Positions 1 through 9,596 of a stretch of DNA of 64,000 nucleotides are shown here, one piece after another (the first letter of the stretch is position 1; each line of letters opens with the position of its first letter). This DNA comes from Tabrizicola thermarum. Lineage in GTDB: Bacteria; Pseudomonadota; Alphaproteobacteria; Rhodobacterales; Rhodobacteraceae. The notes under the pieces were generated by a model. That model was not told where the DNA came from. It did not search any database and was given only the letters and a program-made list of their open reading frames with translations. Location of the stretch: assembly GCF_003574395.1 (NCBI RefSeq), contig NZ_QMJY01000081.1, positions 62,001-126,000 of the forward strand, in the 5' to 3' direction. Position numbers and translations under genes: made by a program.

Positions 1-1
1 C

Positions 2-1072
2 ATCGAGGTCAAACGCCAGATGGACGGCGAGGGCAACCTGATCCGGGTGATGACCGTTCACGGCGCCAAGGGCCTTGAAGCCAATATCGTCATCCTCGCC
101 GAATGCGCCGACACCACCACACCCGAACGCGGCCAGATCGTCACTCTCGGGGACGGGAAGGCGGTGTGGAAGGTCGGCAAGGACGAAAGCCCCGCCCCGA
201 TTGCCGCCGAGCGCGCCCTGCGGGCCGAACGCGATGCGGCCGAACGGCTGCGGCTTCTTTATGTGGCGATGACCCGGGCGCGCTGCTGGCTTGTGGCGGC
301 GGGGTCGGGAAAGGTCAGCAAGGACACGACCTGGCACCGGCTGATCAGCGCTGCCGTTGCCGCGAAAGACGCGACCACCCTCGAGGGCGGCATCCTGCGG
401 CACAGCTACGGCGATTGGCCACCTCCGCTGCGCAGGGAGAAGATCGAGATCCCCCTTCCCACCCTGCCCGACTGGGCGAACCGGCCCGCGCCGCCCGACC
501 CGCGGCCCCCTGCGGTCCTGTCCCCGTCCGACCTTGGCGGCCCCAAGGCGCTGCCCGGCGAACCGACCCTGCCCGAAGCCGAGGCCCGCGCCCGCGGCAC
601 CGCGCTGCACCTCCTTCTCGAACGCCTGCCCGGCCTTGATCCGGCCGCCTGGAGCAGCCATGCCGAGGCCCTTGTTCCCGACGCCGCCTACCGCGCTGCG
701 GTTCTGGCCGAGGCAGAACGTGTCCTGCGCCACCCCGACCTTGCGGCCCTCTTTGCCGCAGACAGCCTGACCGAAGTCGCCGTCACCGCCCCCTGGCAGG
801 GCCGCATCCTTGCTGGGTCGATCGACCGGCTGATCCTGGGCCCCGACCGCATCCTCATCATCGACTACAAGTCGAACGCACTGGTCCCCGACCGGCCCAA
901 GGACATCCCCGAAGGCATCCTTCGCCAGCTTGGCGCCTATGCCTACATGCTGGCGGCAATCTACCCCGACCGCCGGATCGAGACGGCGATCCTCTGGACC
1001 AAGACGCCGCGCCTGATGCCCGTCGATCCCGAGATCGTGAGGGCGGCCCTCGCCTGCACCACGATCCCTTGA
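2..1072 (+). CDS. addA: Double-strand break repair helicase-nuclease AddA, C-terminal part
   Basis: This is the 3' end of the alphaproteobacterial AddA subunit, which with AddB unwinds and resects DNA double-strand ends for recombination. The reading frame is already open at base 2, so the start lies outside the window. The first visible residues carry a superfamily 1 helicase motif (VMTVHGAKGLE) and then the arginine-finger motif (YVAMTRAR). The C-terminal third is the RecB-type PD-(D/E)XK nuclease, with the core GSIDRLIL followed by IIDYKSN, where Asp and the D-Y-K triad would bind metal. About 356 codons are visible; the family is roughly 1100 residues. It ends 57 bases before trxA, a neighbour often seen with addA in this family. 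Confidence 0.93.
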   Translation: MEVKRQMDGEGNLIRVMTVHGAKGLEANIVILAECADTTTPERGQIVTLGDGKAVWKVGKDESPAPIAAERALRAERDAAERLRLLYVAMTRARCWLVAAGSGKVSKDTTWHRLISAAVAAKDATTLEGGILRHSYGDWPPPLRREKIEIPLPTLPDWANRPAPPDPRPPAVLSPSDLGGPKALPGEPTLPEAEARARGTALHLLLERLPGLDPAAWSSHAEALVPDAAYRAAVLAEAERVLRHPDLAALFAADSLTEVAVTAPWQGRILAGSIDRLILGPDRILIIDYKSNALVPDRPKDIPEGILRQLGAYAYMLAAIYPDRRIETAILWTKTPRLMPVDPEIVRAALACTTIP

Positions 1073-1129
1073 CCTTCCCGTCCCGGCTTCTTACCCTTTC
1101 CGTCAGACAAATCCCGCAGGAGAACGATC

Positions 1130-1456
1130 ATGGGCGCTGCCACCGTCGCAGTCACCGACGCCACCTTCGATGCCGAAGTCCGCAAGTCGCCAATTCCGGT
1201 CGTGGTGGACTTCTGGGCCGAATGGTGCGGCCCCTGCCGCCAGATCGGCCCGGCGCTGGAAGAACTTGCCACCGAATACGCAGGCAAGGTGAAGATCGTG
1301 AAGGTCAACGTGGACGAAAATCCGGACAGCCCCGCCACTCTTGGTGTGCGCGGCATCCCGGCCCTGTTCATGTTCAAGGACGGCCAGGTCGTGTCGAACA
1401 AGGTCGGCGCCGCGCCGAAGGCCGCGCTGGAAAACTGGATCAAGTCGGCGATCTGA
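1130..1456 (+). CDS. trxA: Thioredoxin 1
   Basis: A cytosolic 108-residue thioredoxin, the usual length, that reduces protein disulfides. The redox motif WCGPC is at residues 32-36, preceded by VVVDFWAE. The conserved cis-proline region [11 protein letters not shown] follows. AGGAGAA lies 7 bases before the ATG and makes the start clear. It is followed by a GC-rich hairpin, so it probably ends its own transcript. No unusual residues are seen. Confidence 0.97.
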   Translation: MGAATVAVTDATFDAEVRKSPIPVVVDFWAEWCGPCRQIGPALEELATEYAGKVKIVKVNVDENPDSPATLGVRGIPALFMFKDGQVVSNKVGAAPKAALENWIKSAI

Positions 1457-1479
1457 TCGTCCTTGCGTTCCATTGCCCG

Positions 1480-1510
1480 ACGCCCGGCCTTGCCAGAGGT
1501 CGGGCGTTCT
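1480..1510 (+). terminator. Probable terminator hairpin after trxA
   Basis: Arms ACGCCCG (1480-1486) and CGGGCGT (1501-1507) pair perfectly and can extend inward through CCT/AGG. A short T-containing tail follows. It sits 24 bases after the trxA stop and just before the bciA start. The T run is weak, so it may only attenuate. Confidence 0.5.
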
Positions 1511-1523
1511 GCATTCTGGCACC

Positions 1524-2474
1524 ATGGCCAGTCTGAACGTCCTTCTTCTCGGCGGCACCGGCACGATCGGCCGGGCGACGGCGCGGGCCTTGCGGGCCGA
1601 TGGGCACCGCGTCACCGCGCTGATCCGACCCGAGGCTGATGCCGACCTGCTGCCCGGCTGCACCATCCTGAGGGGGCAGGTTCAGCCCGACCCCCTCGCC
1701 GCCGCCCTGTCCGGCATCGACGCCGTCGTCTCCTGCCTCGCCAGCCGCACCGGGGCACCGAAGGACGCCTGGGCCGTGGACCACGCCGCCAATTCCACCG
1801 CGCTGAAGGCCGCGGTCGCAGCCAGAGTGCGCCACTTCACGCTCCTCTCCGCGATCTGCGTTCAGAAACCGCTGCTGGAGTTTCAGCGCGCCAAGCTGGC
1901 CTTCGAGGCCGAATTGCAAGCCGCCCCTCTTGACTGGACCATCGTCCGCCCGACGGCCTATTTCAAATCGCTCTCCGGTCAGGTTGCCCGCGTCCGCGAC
2001 AACCGCCCGTTCCTCGTCTTCGGCGACGGCAGACTGACCGCCTGCAAGCCGATCTCGGACGCCGATCTTGGACGCTACCTGAGCCTCACCCTCTCCGACC
2101 CCGCCCTGCGCAACCGCATCCTGCCCATCGGTGGCCCCGGCCCGGCGATCACTCCGCTGGACCAGGCCGCAATGCTGGAACGCCTCACCGGCCAGCCCGT
2201 CCGCATCAGGCATGTCCCCGTCGCGCTGATGACCACGATCGTCGCGGTGCTGACGGCCCTCGGCACCCTGTCGCCGCGCCTGAAGGCCAAGGCACAGCTG
2301 GCCCGCATCGGGCGCTACTATGCCACGCAATCGATGCTGGTCTGGAACCCCGCCACGCAATCCTACGACTCGGACGCCACGCCCGAGTTCGGCACCGACC
2401 GGCTGGAGGACCACTACGCCGCCATGCTGCGGGGCGAGGTGGCGGATGACCGCGGGGCGCACGCGATCTTCTGA
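1524..2474 (+). CDS. bciA: Divinyl (proto)chlorophyllide a 8-vinyl reductase, BciA type
   Basis: NADPH-dependent reductase of the C8 vinyl group during (bacterio)chlorophyll synthesis. The 316-residue protein starts with the Rossmann motif LLGGTGTIGRATARAL. It carries the stretch LLSAICVQKPLLEFQRAK, which I recognise from plant DVR and bacterial BciA proteins, then VRPTAYFKSL, LPIGGPG and the C-terminal GRYYATQSMLVW. These match the family far better than generic NmrA-like reductases. The ATG is chosen because the Rossmann fold begins seven residues later; the frame is open upstream but overlaps trxA. It lies between trxA and pnp with no photosynthesis cluster around it, as can occur in Rhodobacter species. 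It implies present or ancestral phototrophy. Confidence 0.93.
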   Translation: MASLNVLLLGGTGTIGRATARALRADGHRVTALIRPEADADLLPGCTILRGQVQPDPLAAALSGIDAVVSCLASRTGAPKDAWAVDHAANSTALKAAVAARVRHFTLLSAICVQKPLLEFQRAKLAFEAELQAAPLDWTIVRPTAYFKSLSGQVARVRDNRPFLVFGDGRLTACKPISDADLGRYLSLTLSDPALRNRILPIGGPGPAITPLDQAAMLERLTGQPVRIRHVPVALMTTIVAVLTALGTLSPRLKAKAQLARIGRYYATQSMLVWNPATQSYDSDATPEFGTDRLEDHYAAMLRGEVADDRGAHAIF

Positions 2475-2543
2475 CCGCGCCCCTGCATCCGTTCTTTCAT
2501 TCGCAACGGTTTTCCTGTATGGCCCCGCCATCTGAGACGTGAG

Positions 2544-2584
2544 GCCCGCCCCCGGGGCACATGCAAAGGATGCGGGGGAGGGGC
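2544..2584 (+). promoter_or_regulatory. Strong stem-loop in the pnp leader
   Basis: GCCCGCCCCCG (2544-2554) can pair with CGGGGGAGGGGC (2573-2584), giving about ten G-C pairs with one bulge around an 18-base loop. It lies 64 bases before the pnp start codon. In enterobacteria pnp is autoregulated through an RNase III-cut leader stem. A similar role here is inference from position and structure only. Confidence 0.4.
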
Positions 2585-2647
2585 GGCAATGGGGCCGCCA
2601 GATAGCGGGGATGACGGCAGGGGCCGCATCTCCAGAGGAAACGATAC

Positions 2648-4789
2648 ATGTTCAATGTGACCAAGAAATCGATCCAGTGGGGCAGCGAGACGCTCACTCT
2701 GGAAACGGGGAAAGTTGCGCGCCAGGCCGATGGGTCGGTGATCGCGACGCTGGGCGAGACCCAGGTGATGGCCAACGTGACCTTTGCCAAGACGGCGAAG
2801 GAAGGTCAGGACTTCTTCCCCCTGACCGTTCACTACCAGGAAAAATACTACGCAGCCGGCAAGATCCCCGGCGGCTTCTTCAAGCGCGAGGCGCGGCCCT
2901 CGGAAAAGGAAACGCTGGTTTCCCGCCTGATCGACCGCCCGATCCGCCCGCTGTTCGTGGAAGGCTTCCGCAACGAAGTGCTGGTGATGTGCACCGTGCT
3001 GTCCTGCGACCTCGTGAATGATCCCGACATCGTGTCGATGATCGCAGCCTCGGCGGCGCTGACCGTCTCGGGCGTGCCGTTCATGGGTCCGATCGGTGCG
3101 GCCCGCGTCGGTTTCGTCGACGGAAAGTATGTGCTGAACCCGTCGATGGACGACATGACGCAGCTGCGCATGAAGCCCGAACAGCGCCTTGACCTGGTCG
3201 TCGCCGGGACCAAGGACGCCGTGATGATGGTGGAATCCGAGGCTTACGAGCTGACCGAAGAGGAAATGCTGGGCGCCGTGGTCTTCGGCCACGAACAGAT
3301 GCAGCCGGTGATCGACCTCATCATCGACTTCGCCGAACATTCGGCCAGGGACCCCTTCGACTTCACCCCGCCGGACTATTCGGCGCTGTACGCCAAGGTA
3401 AAGCAGGCCGGTGAGGCTCAGATGCGCGCCGCCTTCGCGATCCGCGACAAGCAGGAACGCACCACTGCCATCGAGGCCGCGGTCGAGGCGATCAAGGCCG
3501 CGATGACCGAGGAAGACCGGGCCGACCCGAACCTTTATCCGGCGATCAAGAAGCTGGAATCTGCGGTTCTGCGCGGCGACGTGGTGAAACATGGTCGCCG
3601 GATCGACGGCCGCGATACGAAAACCGTCCGCCCGATCGTCTGCGAAACCGGCGTGTTGCCGCGCGCGCATGGCTCGGCCCTGTTCACCCGGGGTGAAACG
3701 CAAGCCCTGGTCGTCACCACGCTGGGCACCGGCGAGGACGAGCAGATCATCGACGCGCTGAACGGCAACTACCGGTCGAACTTCCTTCTGCACTACAACT
3801 TCCCGCCCTATTCGGTCGGCGAAGTGGGTCGTGTGGGCTCGCCCGGCCGGCGCGAAATCGGCCATGGCAAGCTTGCCTGGCGCGCCCTGCAGGCGGTTCT
3901 CCCGGCCCCGACCGACTTCCCCTACACCATCCGCGTGGTCTCCGAGATCACCGAATCGAACGGCTCCTCCTCCATGGCCTCGGTCTGCGGTGGCTCTCTG
4001 TCGATGATGGACGCGGGTGTGCCGCTGAAGGCGCCGGTGGCGGGTGTGGCCATGGGTCTGGTGCTGGAAGAGGACGGCGACTGGGCGGTCCTGACCGACA
4101 TCCTGGGCGACGAGGATCACCTCGGCGACATGGATTTCAAGGTCGCGGGCACCGCGAACGGCATCACCAGCCTTCAGATGGACATCAAGGTCGCGGGCAT
4201 CACGCCCGAGATCATGAAGCAGGCCCTGGCCCAGGCCAAGGACGGCCGTATGCACATCCTGGGCGAGATGGCCAAAGCCATCAGCGCGCCGCAGGGCTTC
4301 AGCGAATACGCGCCGAAGATCGAGACGATGCAGATCCCGACCGACAAGATCCGCGAAGTGATCGGCTCGGGCGGCAAGGTCATCCGCGAGATCGTGGAGC
4401 AGTCGGGCGCCAAGGTCGACATCAACGACGACGGCCAGATCAAGATCGCCTCGAACGACGCGGGCGCCATCAAGAAGGCCTACGACATGATCTGGTCGAT
4501 CGTGGCCGAACCCGAAGAAGGCCAAGTCTACACCGGCAAGGTGGTGAAACTGGTCGACTTCGGCGCCTTCGTGAACTTCTTCGGCAAGCGCGACGGTCTG
4601 GTGCACGTGTCCCAGATCGCCAACAAGCGCCTGAACCACCCGAACGAGCTTCTGAAGGAAGGCCAGGAGGTCAAGGTCAAGCTTCTGGGCTTCGACGACC
4701 GCGGCAAGGTCCGTCTTGGCATGAAGATGGTCGACCAGGAGACCGGTGAGGAAATCACCGAGAAGAAGGAAGAAGCCGCCGAGGGCTGA
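2648..4789 (+). CDS. pnp: Polyribonucleotide nucleotidyltransferase (PNPase)
   Basis: Phosphorolytic 3'-5' exoribonuclease of the RNA degradosome, 713 residues, full length. Two RNase PH-like domains are visible: the first near residues 1-145 ([20 protein letters not shown]), the second near 310-540 ([39 protein letters not shown]). Then come a KH domain ([15 protein letters not shown], about 560-580) and an S1 domain ([17 protein letters not shown], about 625-695). AGAGGAAA lies 8 bases before the ATG. The usual upstream partner rpsO is not between bciA and pnp. A strong terminator follows the stop codon. Confidence 0.98.
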   Translation: MFNVTKKSIQWGSETLTLETGKVARQADGSVIATLGETQVMANVTFAKTAKEGQDFFPLTVHYQEKYYAAGKIPGGFFKREARPSEKETLVSRLIDRPIRPLFVEGFRNEVLVMCTVLSCDLVNDPDIVSMIAASAALTVSGVPFMGPIGAARVGFVDGKYVLNPSMDDMTQLRMKPEQRLDLVVAGTKDAVMMVESEAYELTEEEMLGAVVFGHEQMQPVIDLIIDFAEHSARDPFDFTPPDYSALYAKVKQAGEAQMRAAFAIRDKQERTTAIEAAVEAIKAAMTEEDRADPNLYPAIKKLESAVLRGDVVKHGRRIDGRDTKTVRPIVCETGVLPRAHGSALFTRGETQALVVTTLGTGEDEQIIDALNGNYRSNFLLHYNFPPYSVGEVGRVGSPGRREIGHGKLAWRALQAVLPAPTDFPYTIRVVSEITESNGSSSMASVCGGSLSMMDAGVPLKAPVAGVAMGLVLEEDGDWAVLTDILGDEDHLGDMDFKVAGTANGITSLQMDIKVAGITPEIMKQALAQAKDGRMHILGEMAKAISAPQGFSEYAPKIETMQIPTDKIREVIGSGGKVIREIVEQSGAKVDINDDGQIKIASNDAGAIKKAYDMIWSIVAEPEEGQVYTGKVVKLVDFGAFVNFFGKRDGLVHVSQIANKRLNHPNELLKEGQEVKVKLLGFDDRGKVRLGMKMVDQETGEEITEKKEEAAEG

Positions 4790-4812
4790 GGCTTTCTGCT
4801 GGCGTGAATGTG

Positions 4813-4844
4813 AAGGCCCCGGGGGTAACTCCCGGGGCCTTTTC
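4813..4844 (+). terminator. Rho-independent terminator of pnp
   Basis: Perfect 11-bp stem AAGGCCCCGGG / CCCGGGGCCTT (4813-4823 and 4831-4841) with a 7-base loop, followed by Ts. It begins 24 bases after the pnp stop. Confidence 0.9.
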
Positions 4845-4899
4845 CATCCTATGTTTCACCTGTGCCATGCCGATCCGATGGCCAGGAAAACGGAGTGGG

Positions 4900-5490
4900 A
4901 TGATGCAAGCCGTGCTCAACCGTCGGCTGGTTCTCGGCGCAACCCTTGCCGCCGTGCTGCCCCTGCGCGCCCGTGCCCGCAGCGCCGAAGACTGGGTCGT
5001 CCCCGAGGAATACCTGCCCCGCCCCGTCCGATTTGCCGAACCGCAGGACGTGGGCTCTATCATCGTCGATCCCGACTATTTCGTGCTGTATCTTGTCCGC
5101 TCTCCGACGCGCGGCATCCAGTATTCCGTCGGGATCGGACGCGGCAACCTGTATGAATCCGGCGCCTTCACGCTGGGCGCGAAACGGGAATGGCCCAGCT
5201 GGACACCCACCCGCGCGATGATCGACCGTGACCCCAAGCGCTATGCGAAATATGCCGACGGAATGCCGGGCGGACCCGACAACCCGCTGGGGGCACGGGC
5301 GCTCTATCTCTTCGACGAGGCGGGCAACGACACCTTCCTGCGCATCCACGGCACGCCCGAGCCCTGGACCATCGGCTCGGCGGTCTCGAACGGCTGCGTG
5401 CGGCTGGTGAACGAGGACATCATCGCGCTTTACGACGAGGTCGAGCTGGGCGCGCCGGTCTATCTGTTACCGAAATCCGACGCGTCCTGA
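4900..5490 (+). CDS. Exported L,D-transpeptidase (YkuD/ErfK family)
   Basis: Cell-wall enzyme that would form L,D cross-links or attach peptides to peptidoglycan in the periplasm. The N-terminus ([20 protein letters not shown]) looks like a twin-arginine-like or Sec signal. The YkuD domain covers about residues 50-190. Its catalytic signature is His150-Gly and SNGCVRL with Cys166 and Arg168. The two adjacent ATGs at 4900 and 4903 both follow GGAG; the second has the better spacing (7 bases). An upstream in-frame ATG at 4804 is rejected because it would run through the pnp terminator. The 3' end overlaps ureG convergently by 31 bases. Confidence 0.9.
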   Translation: MMQAVLNRRLVLGATLAAVLPLRARARSAEDWVVPEEYLPRPVRFAEPQDVGSIIVDPDYFVLYLVRSPTRGIQYSVGIGRGNLYESGAFTLGAKREWPSWTPTRAMIDRDPKRYAKYADGMPGGPDNPLGARALYLFDEAGNDTFLRIHGTPEPWTIGSAVSNGCVRLVNEDIIALYDEVELGAPVYLLPKSDAS

Positions 5491-6122
5491 CCACCCGGAC
5501 CGGCCCTCACCTCCAGGCCCCCCAGCTCGGCCAGAAGGCCAACGATCCGGTCCAGACCCTTGCCGCTCTTCAGGTCCGACAGCACGAAGGGCCGCCCCGC
5601 CCGGGCCTTCGCCGCATCGGCTTCCAGCATCCCCAGATCGACCCCCACATAGGGCGCAAGGTCGGTCTTGTTCACCACCAGAATATCCGACCGCATCAGC
5701 CCCGGCCCCTTCTTGCGCGGAATGTCCTGCCCTGCCGCCGTGTCGATCACATAGATCGTCAGGTCCGCCAGTTCCGGCGAAAAGGTCGCCGCCAGATTGT
5801 CGCCGCCGCTTTCGATCAGGATCAGGTCCAGATCTGCATGCACCGCCCGCAGGTCCGCCACCGCCGCAAGATTGATGCTGGCATCCTCACGGATCGCGGT
5901 ATGCGGGCAGCCCCCGGTTTCCACCCCACGGATCCGGTCCAGCGGCAGGACCTGGGCGCGCATCAGGAACTCTGCATCCTCGCGGGTGTAGATGTCGTTG
6001 GTGATGACCGCCATGGACAGTTGCGGCGCCAGCACCCGCGCCAGAGCCGCCGTCAGCGTGGTCTTGCCCGCACCGACCGGGCCGCCTATCCCGACGCGCA
6101 GGGGTCCGTTGGGGGATGTCAT
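5460..6122 (-). CDS. ureG: Urease accessory GTPase UreG
   Basis: SIMIBI-class GTPase that delivers nickel into urease together with UreD/UreF/UreE. The 220 residues show a P-loop GPVGAGKT at 14-21, the metal-binding CPH motif in [13 protein letters not shown], the switch stretch [10 protein letters not shown] and the guanine-specificity motif NKTD. ATG at 6122 overlaps the ureF stop by 4 bases; an upstream in-frame ATG would start deep in ureF. It is the last gene of the urease operon. Confidence 0.97.
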   Translation of the reverse strand: MTSPNGPLRVGIGGPVGAGKTTLTAALARVLAPQLSMAVITNDIYTREDAEFLMRAQVLPLDRIRGVETGGCPHTAIREDASINLAAVADLRAVHADLDLILIESGGDNLAATFSPELADLTIYVIDTAAGQDIPRKKGPGLMRSDILVVNKTDLAPYVGVDLGMLEADAAKARAGRPFVLSDLKSGKGLDRIVGLLAELGGLEVRAGPGGQDASDFGNR

Positions 6123-6745
6123 GACCGGAAGATCCTCGTTTCCATGTGTTCCTGCGCCATCGCCGCGATGTCCGCGCCCGGGGTGAAGGTGCAAAGCGCC
6201 TCCTCCCCCGCGCCCGAGGCCCGCACTGCCGCATCCGCGATCACCGGGGCGATAGCCGCCAGCACCCGTTGCGCCTCACCCTGCCCCAGCGGCATGAACC
6301 GCACCGCGACCGACAGAAGCTGCACCGCCAGCGCCTGTAGATACAGGCCAAGGACTTCGGCTTCCGGGACATCCAAAGCAGCGGTCTCGCGGGCAACGGC
6401 GAGTATATACGGCAGGTCCACCGGTCCCGCCTTTGTCATCGCCCCGAATCCGCGCCCGAGTTCCATCGCCTCCAACCGCCGCCCGACCGAGGGCAGATAG
6501 GCCTCGTAAAGGTCCGCCAGGGCGTCAAGATCGGCGCCGGGTCGGCGGCCCATCGACAGGAACACCGCATCCGCAAAGCCCGAGCCGCGGCTGATGACCG
6601 ACCCAACCCAGTCCTCCATCCCCGCTCCATCCCGCACGGCACCCGAAGCAATCGCCCATTCCAGGCCCTGCGAATGCGCGAAGGACCCGATGGGAAAGGC
6701 GGGCGACAGGATCTGCGTCAGGCGCAGGCGGTCAAGCTCAGCCAT
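6119..6745 (-). CDS. ureF: Urease accessory protein UreF
   Basis: Helical chaperone that joins UreD and UreG in the urease activation complex. The 208-residue protein has the family start ([20 protein letters not shown]) and the C-terminal pattern [12 protein letters not shown] chose ATG 6745 because the conserved region begins a few residues later; it overlaps the ureE stop by 8 bases. Two copies of the dispersed GTAT-type motif (6337 and 6403) lie within it and use the codons CTA and ATA. Confidence 0.95.
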   Translation of the reverse strand: MAELDRLRLTQILSPAFPIGSFAHSQGLEWAIASGAVRDGAGMEDWVGSVISRGSGFADAVFLSMGRRPGADLDALADLYEAYLPSVGRRLEAMELGRGFGAMTKAGPVDLPYILAVARETAALDVPEAEVLGLYLQALAVQLLSVAVRFMPLGQGEAQRVLAAIAPVIADAAVRASGAGEEALCTFTPGADIAAMAQEHMETRIFRS

Positions 6746-7226
6746 GATGCGCAAGGGGAAAGCCATGCGGCCCGTGGTCATGCCCCAGCGTCCGACCATG
6801 CCCATAGGCCCCGCCTTCCGGCCGGAACGGGGCGATCACCCGCGTCAGGCTGGCCCCCAGGCCGACCAGCATCGCCTCCAGCACATGATCCTGCCGGATC
6901 ACCAGATGGTCCGCCTGCACCTCGCACGGCGTATGCCGGTTGCCGATATGCCAGGCCAGCCGCACAAGGTTCGGCCCGGTCACCCGCACCACAGGCTCAT
7001 CCGCCGCCCGCACTTCGACCAGCCGCCCGTCATCGGTCTGCAAGGCATCTCCCGGTTCAAGGTTCGTCGTCTGCGCCAGATCGACCATCACGGCCTCCCC
7101 GGCATCCGTCACCAGCCGCTTTCGCCGCAGAAACCGTTCGTCATAGGACAGCGTGACCACGGCGGCAGCCGGGCCATGCCATTGGCCTTTCGGCAGATGC
7201 GTGCGGGCGGGCAGGGGAAAGGCCAT
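6738..7226 (-). CDS. ureE: Urease nickel metallochaperone UreE
   Basis: Dimeric nickel chaperone, 162 residues. An N-terminal peptide-binding domain (LSYDERFLRRKRLVTDAGE) is followed by a metal-binding domain with NLVRLAWHIGNRHTPCEV, whose His is the interface nickel ligand. A moderately His-rich tail ends the protein ([15 protein letters not shown]). The ATG is one base beyond the ureC stop (TGA C ATG). It sits between ureC and ureF, the normal place. Confidence 0.95.
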   Translation of the reverse strand: MAFPLPARTHLPKGQWHGPAAAVVTLSYDERFLRRKRLVTDAGEAVMVDLAQTTNLEPGDALQTDDGRLVEVRAADEPVVRVTGPNLVRLAWHIGNRHTPCEVQADHLVIRQDHVLEAMLVGLGASLTRVIAPFRPEGGAYGHGRTLGHDHGPHGFPLAHHG

Positions 7227-7227
7227 G

Positions 7228-8937
7228 TCAGTACAGGAAATAGCGTTGCGCGAGGGGGAGTTCGGCCGCCGGGGCACAGGTCAGCAACTCCCCATCCGCC
7301 CGCACTTCGTAGGTCTCGGGATGCACCTCGATCATCGGCATCGCGCTGTTCAGCTTCAGATCGGCCTTTGTCACCGTCCGAGTGCCTGACACCGCCACAA
7401 GGTCCTTGCGCAGCCCGAGCTGCCCGTCAATCCCCGCCGCCTCCGCCGCCGCACTGACAAACAGCACCGACCCCCGCTCCAGCGACCGGCCGAAGGCCCC
7501 GAACATGGGCCGCGAAAACACCGGCTGCGGCGTCGGGATGCTGGCGTTGGTGTCCCCCATCTGCGCCATCGCAATCGTCCCGCCGACCAGCACCATCTCG
7601 GGCTTGGCACCGAAGAACGCCGGAGACCACAGCACCAGATCGGCCCGCTTGCCCACCTCGACACTTCCCACATGCCGCGAAAGCCCCTGCGCCAAAGCCG
7701 GGTTGATCGTGTATTTCGCGATGTATCTACGGACGCGGACATTGTCGTTGTCCCCCGTCTCCTCGGCCAGCCGCCCGCGCTGCTGCTTCATCTTGTGGGC
7801 GGTCTGCCAGGTGCGGGTGATGACCTCGCCCACCCGGCCCATCGCCTGACTGTCCGACGAGATGATCGAAAACGCCCCCATGTCGTGCAGGATATCCTCG
7901 GCCGCGATCGTCTCGCGCCGGATGCGGCTTTCCGCAAAGGCCACGTCCTCGGGGATCGACCGATCCAGATGGTGGCAGACCATCAGCATGTCCAGATGCT
8001 CTTCGATGGTGTTCACCGTGTAGGGCATCGTCGGGTTGGTGGACGAGGGCAGCACGTTCGGCTGGCTGACCACCTTGATGATGTCGGGCGCATGGCCCCC
8101 ACCCGCACCTTCGGTGTGGAAGGCATGGATCGTGCGGCCCTTGATCGCGGCCAGAGTATTCTCCACGAACCCGCTCTCGTTCAATGTGTCGGTATGGATC
8201 ATGACTTGCACGTCCATATCGTCCGCGACCGAAAGGCAGCAGTCGATGGCGGCAGGGGTCGTTCCCCAATCCTCGTGCAATTTCAACGCACAAGCACCCG
8301 CATTGACCATCTCGACCAGCGCCTCGGGGCGGCTGGCATTGCCCTTGCCTGCCAGACCGAAGTTGATCGGGAAAGCGTCCAGCGCCTGCAACATCCGCCC
8401 GATATGCCAGGGTCCCGGCGTGCAGGTCGTGGCCAAAGTCCCATGCGCCGGGCCGGTGCCACCGCCGAGCATCGTGGTGATCCCCGAATGCAGCGCATCG
8501 TCGATCTGACCCGGCGCGATGAAGTGGATATGCGCGTCGATCCCACCCGCGGTCAGGATGCGCCCCTCGCCCGCGATGACCTCGGTGCCGGGGCCGATGA
8601 TGATCGTCACACCGGGCTGGGTATCGGGGTTCCCGGCCTTGCCGATGGCGTGGATGAACCCGTCGCGCAGGCCGACATCGGCCTTGTATATACCCGTCCA
8701 GTCCACGATCAGCGCGTTGGTGATCACTGTATCCACAGCCCCGCCCAGGCGTGGCACCTGGGACTGCCCCATCCCGTCGCGGTTCACCTTGCCGCCGCCG
8801 AACTTCACCTCCTCGCCGTAGGTCGTGAGGTCCCGTTCGACCTCGATAATCAGATCGGTGTCACCCAGGCGAACCCGGTCGCCCGTGGTCGGGCCATACA
8901 TCGCGGCATAGTCTTGGCGGGCAATCCGGTGGGCCAT
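7228..8937 (-). CDS. ureC: Urease alpha (catalytic) subunit
   Basis: Hydrolyses urea to ammonia and carbamate at a binickel site. Full-length 569 residues. Nickel ligands are visible: His136 and His138 (DAHIHF), carbamylated Lys219 ([10 protein letters not shown]), His248, His274 and Asp362. The mobile flap Cys321-His322-His323 (MVCHHLD) is intact, so the enzyme should be active. It is nine bases downstream of a small unknown gene. Two copies of the dispersed motif (7723, 8686) force AGA and ATA codons. Confidence 0.98.
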   Translation of the reverse strand: MAHRIARQDYAAMYGPTTGDRVRLGDTDLIIEVERDLTTYGEEVKFGGGKVNRDGMGQSQVPRLGGAVDTVITNALIVDWTGIYKADVGLRDGFIHAIGKAGNPDTQPGVTIIIGPGTEVIAGEGRILTAGGIDAHIHFIAPGQIDDALHSGITTMLGGGTGPAHGTLATTCTPGPWHIGRMLQALDAFPINFGLAGKGNASRPEALVEMVNAGACALKLHEDWGTTPAAIDCCLSVADDMDVQVMIHTDTLNESGFVENTLAAIKGRTIHAFHTEGAGGGHAPDIIKVVSQPNVLPSSTNPTMPYTVNTIEEHLDMLMVCHHLDRSIPEDVAFAESRIRRETIAAEDILHDMGAFSIISSDSQAMGRVGEVITRTWQTAHKMKQQRGRLAEETGDNDNVRVRRYIAKYTINPALAQGLSRHVGSVEVGKRADLVLWSPAFFGAKPEMVLVGGTIAMAQMGDTNASIPTPQPVFSRPMFGAFGRSLERGSVLFVSAAAEAAGIDGQLGLRKDLVAVSGTRTVTKADLKLNSAMPMIEVHPETYEVRADGELLTCAPAAELPLAQRYFLY

Positions 8938-8946
8938 GGCGTTCCT

Positions 8947-9255
8947 TCACGGGGTTCCGGGGCCGCGACGGGCAAGGCGCTTTGCGTTCGCGCTGGTGCG
9001 GCGGCTGATGGGCTTCAGGGCAACGTCGGCGATGGCAGCGGGTGATTTGCCCTGCATGACGGCACGAGTGGCCGAAAAGGCTGACTGCTGCACGGCGTCC
9101 ATCTTCTCGCTGACCATGCGGGCATTCTCGGACGGCGAGACGCGCCACATCCCGGCCATGCCCAGCAGGCGCATGGCGATCACCATCTGCGCCTCTGCCA
9201 GCATGGTCGCGGTGCGGATCGACAGGGTCATCATCTGCAAGGGGGTCGGGAACAT
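8947..9255 (-). CDS. Small conserved protein inside the urease operon
   Basis: A 102-residue protein of unknown function between ureB and ureC. It looks largely alpha-helical, rich in Met and Ala in the first half (MTLSIRTATMLAEAQMVIAM) and basic at the C-terminus (RRTSANAKRLARRG). Its heptad-like pattern is reminiscent of phasin-type proteins, but I see no decisive motif. No signal peptide or membrane segment is evident. Tight spacing on both sides (32 and 9 bases) shows co-transcription with urease. Small genes at this position are familiar from other Rhodobacteraceae urease operons. Confidence 0.75.
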   Translation of the reverse strand: MFPTPLQMMTLSIRTATMLAEAQMVIAMRLLGMAGMWRVSPSENARMVSEKMDAVQQSAFSATRAVMQGKSPAAIADVALKPISRRTSANAKRLARRGPGTP

Positions 9256-9287
9256 CGGGTTTCCTTTCGGCGCTGTGTCAGGACAGC

Positions 9288-9593
9288 CTACAGCGGTCCC
9301 ATGACAGCTGCGTTGAACCCATAGACATGGCGACGGCCAAGGATCGGAACAAGGCGCACCTCGCGCGATTGACCGGGTTCAAACCGCACCGCCGTGCCTG
9401 CCGGAATGTCCAGCCGCTGCCCCCGCGCGGCCTCGCGGTCGAAACTCAGGCCCGGGTTGGTCTCGGCAAAGTGGTAATGGCTGCCCACCTGCACCGGGCG
9501 GTCTCCGGTATTGGCCACCATCAGCACGGTGACGGGCGCTCCCGCGTTCAGCTCGATCTCGCCCTCGGCGGCGAAGATTTCCCCCGGGATCAT
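9288..9593 (-). CDS. ureB: Urease beta subunit
   Basis: Structural subunit of urease, 101 residues, normal length. Diagnostic segments are MIPGEIF at the start, [18 protein letters not shown] in the middle and [10 protein letters not shown] at the end. It is three bases downstream of ureJ and 32 bases upstream of the small unknown gene. Confidence 0.97.
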   Translation of the reverse strand: MIPGEIFAAEGEIELNAGAPVTVLMVANTGDRPVQVGSHYHFAETNPGLSFDREAARGQRLDIPAGTAVRFEPGQSREVRLVPILGRRHVYGFNAAVMGPL

Positions 9594-9596
9594 CGC

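Noticed and set aside
2475-2647. Hidden rpsO upstream of pnp
   Set aside because: The 173-base gap is too short for the roughly 89-residue S15 and no S15-like peptide is encoded in any frame.
2414-4639. 741-codon open frame opposite pnp
   Set aside because: Antisense shadow; composition is His/Asp/Arg rich and pnp on the other strand is complete.
4804-4899. In-frame N-terminal extension of the L,D-transpeptidase
   Set aside because: It would translate through the pnp terminator and add residues before an obvious signal peptide.
6335-6346. CTGTAGATACAG as an SOS (LexA) box
   Set aside because: Spacing does not fit the E. coli CTGT-N8-ACAG site, the alphaproteobacterial LexA box is GTTC-N7-GTTC, and the sequence is inside ureF as one of many similar words.
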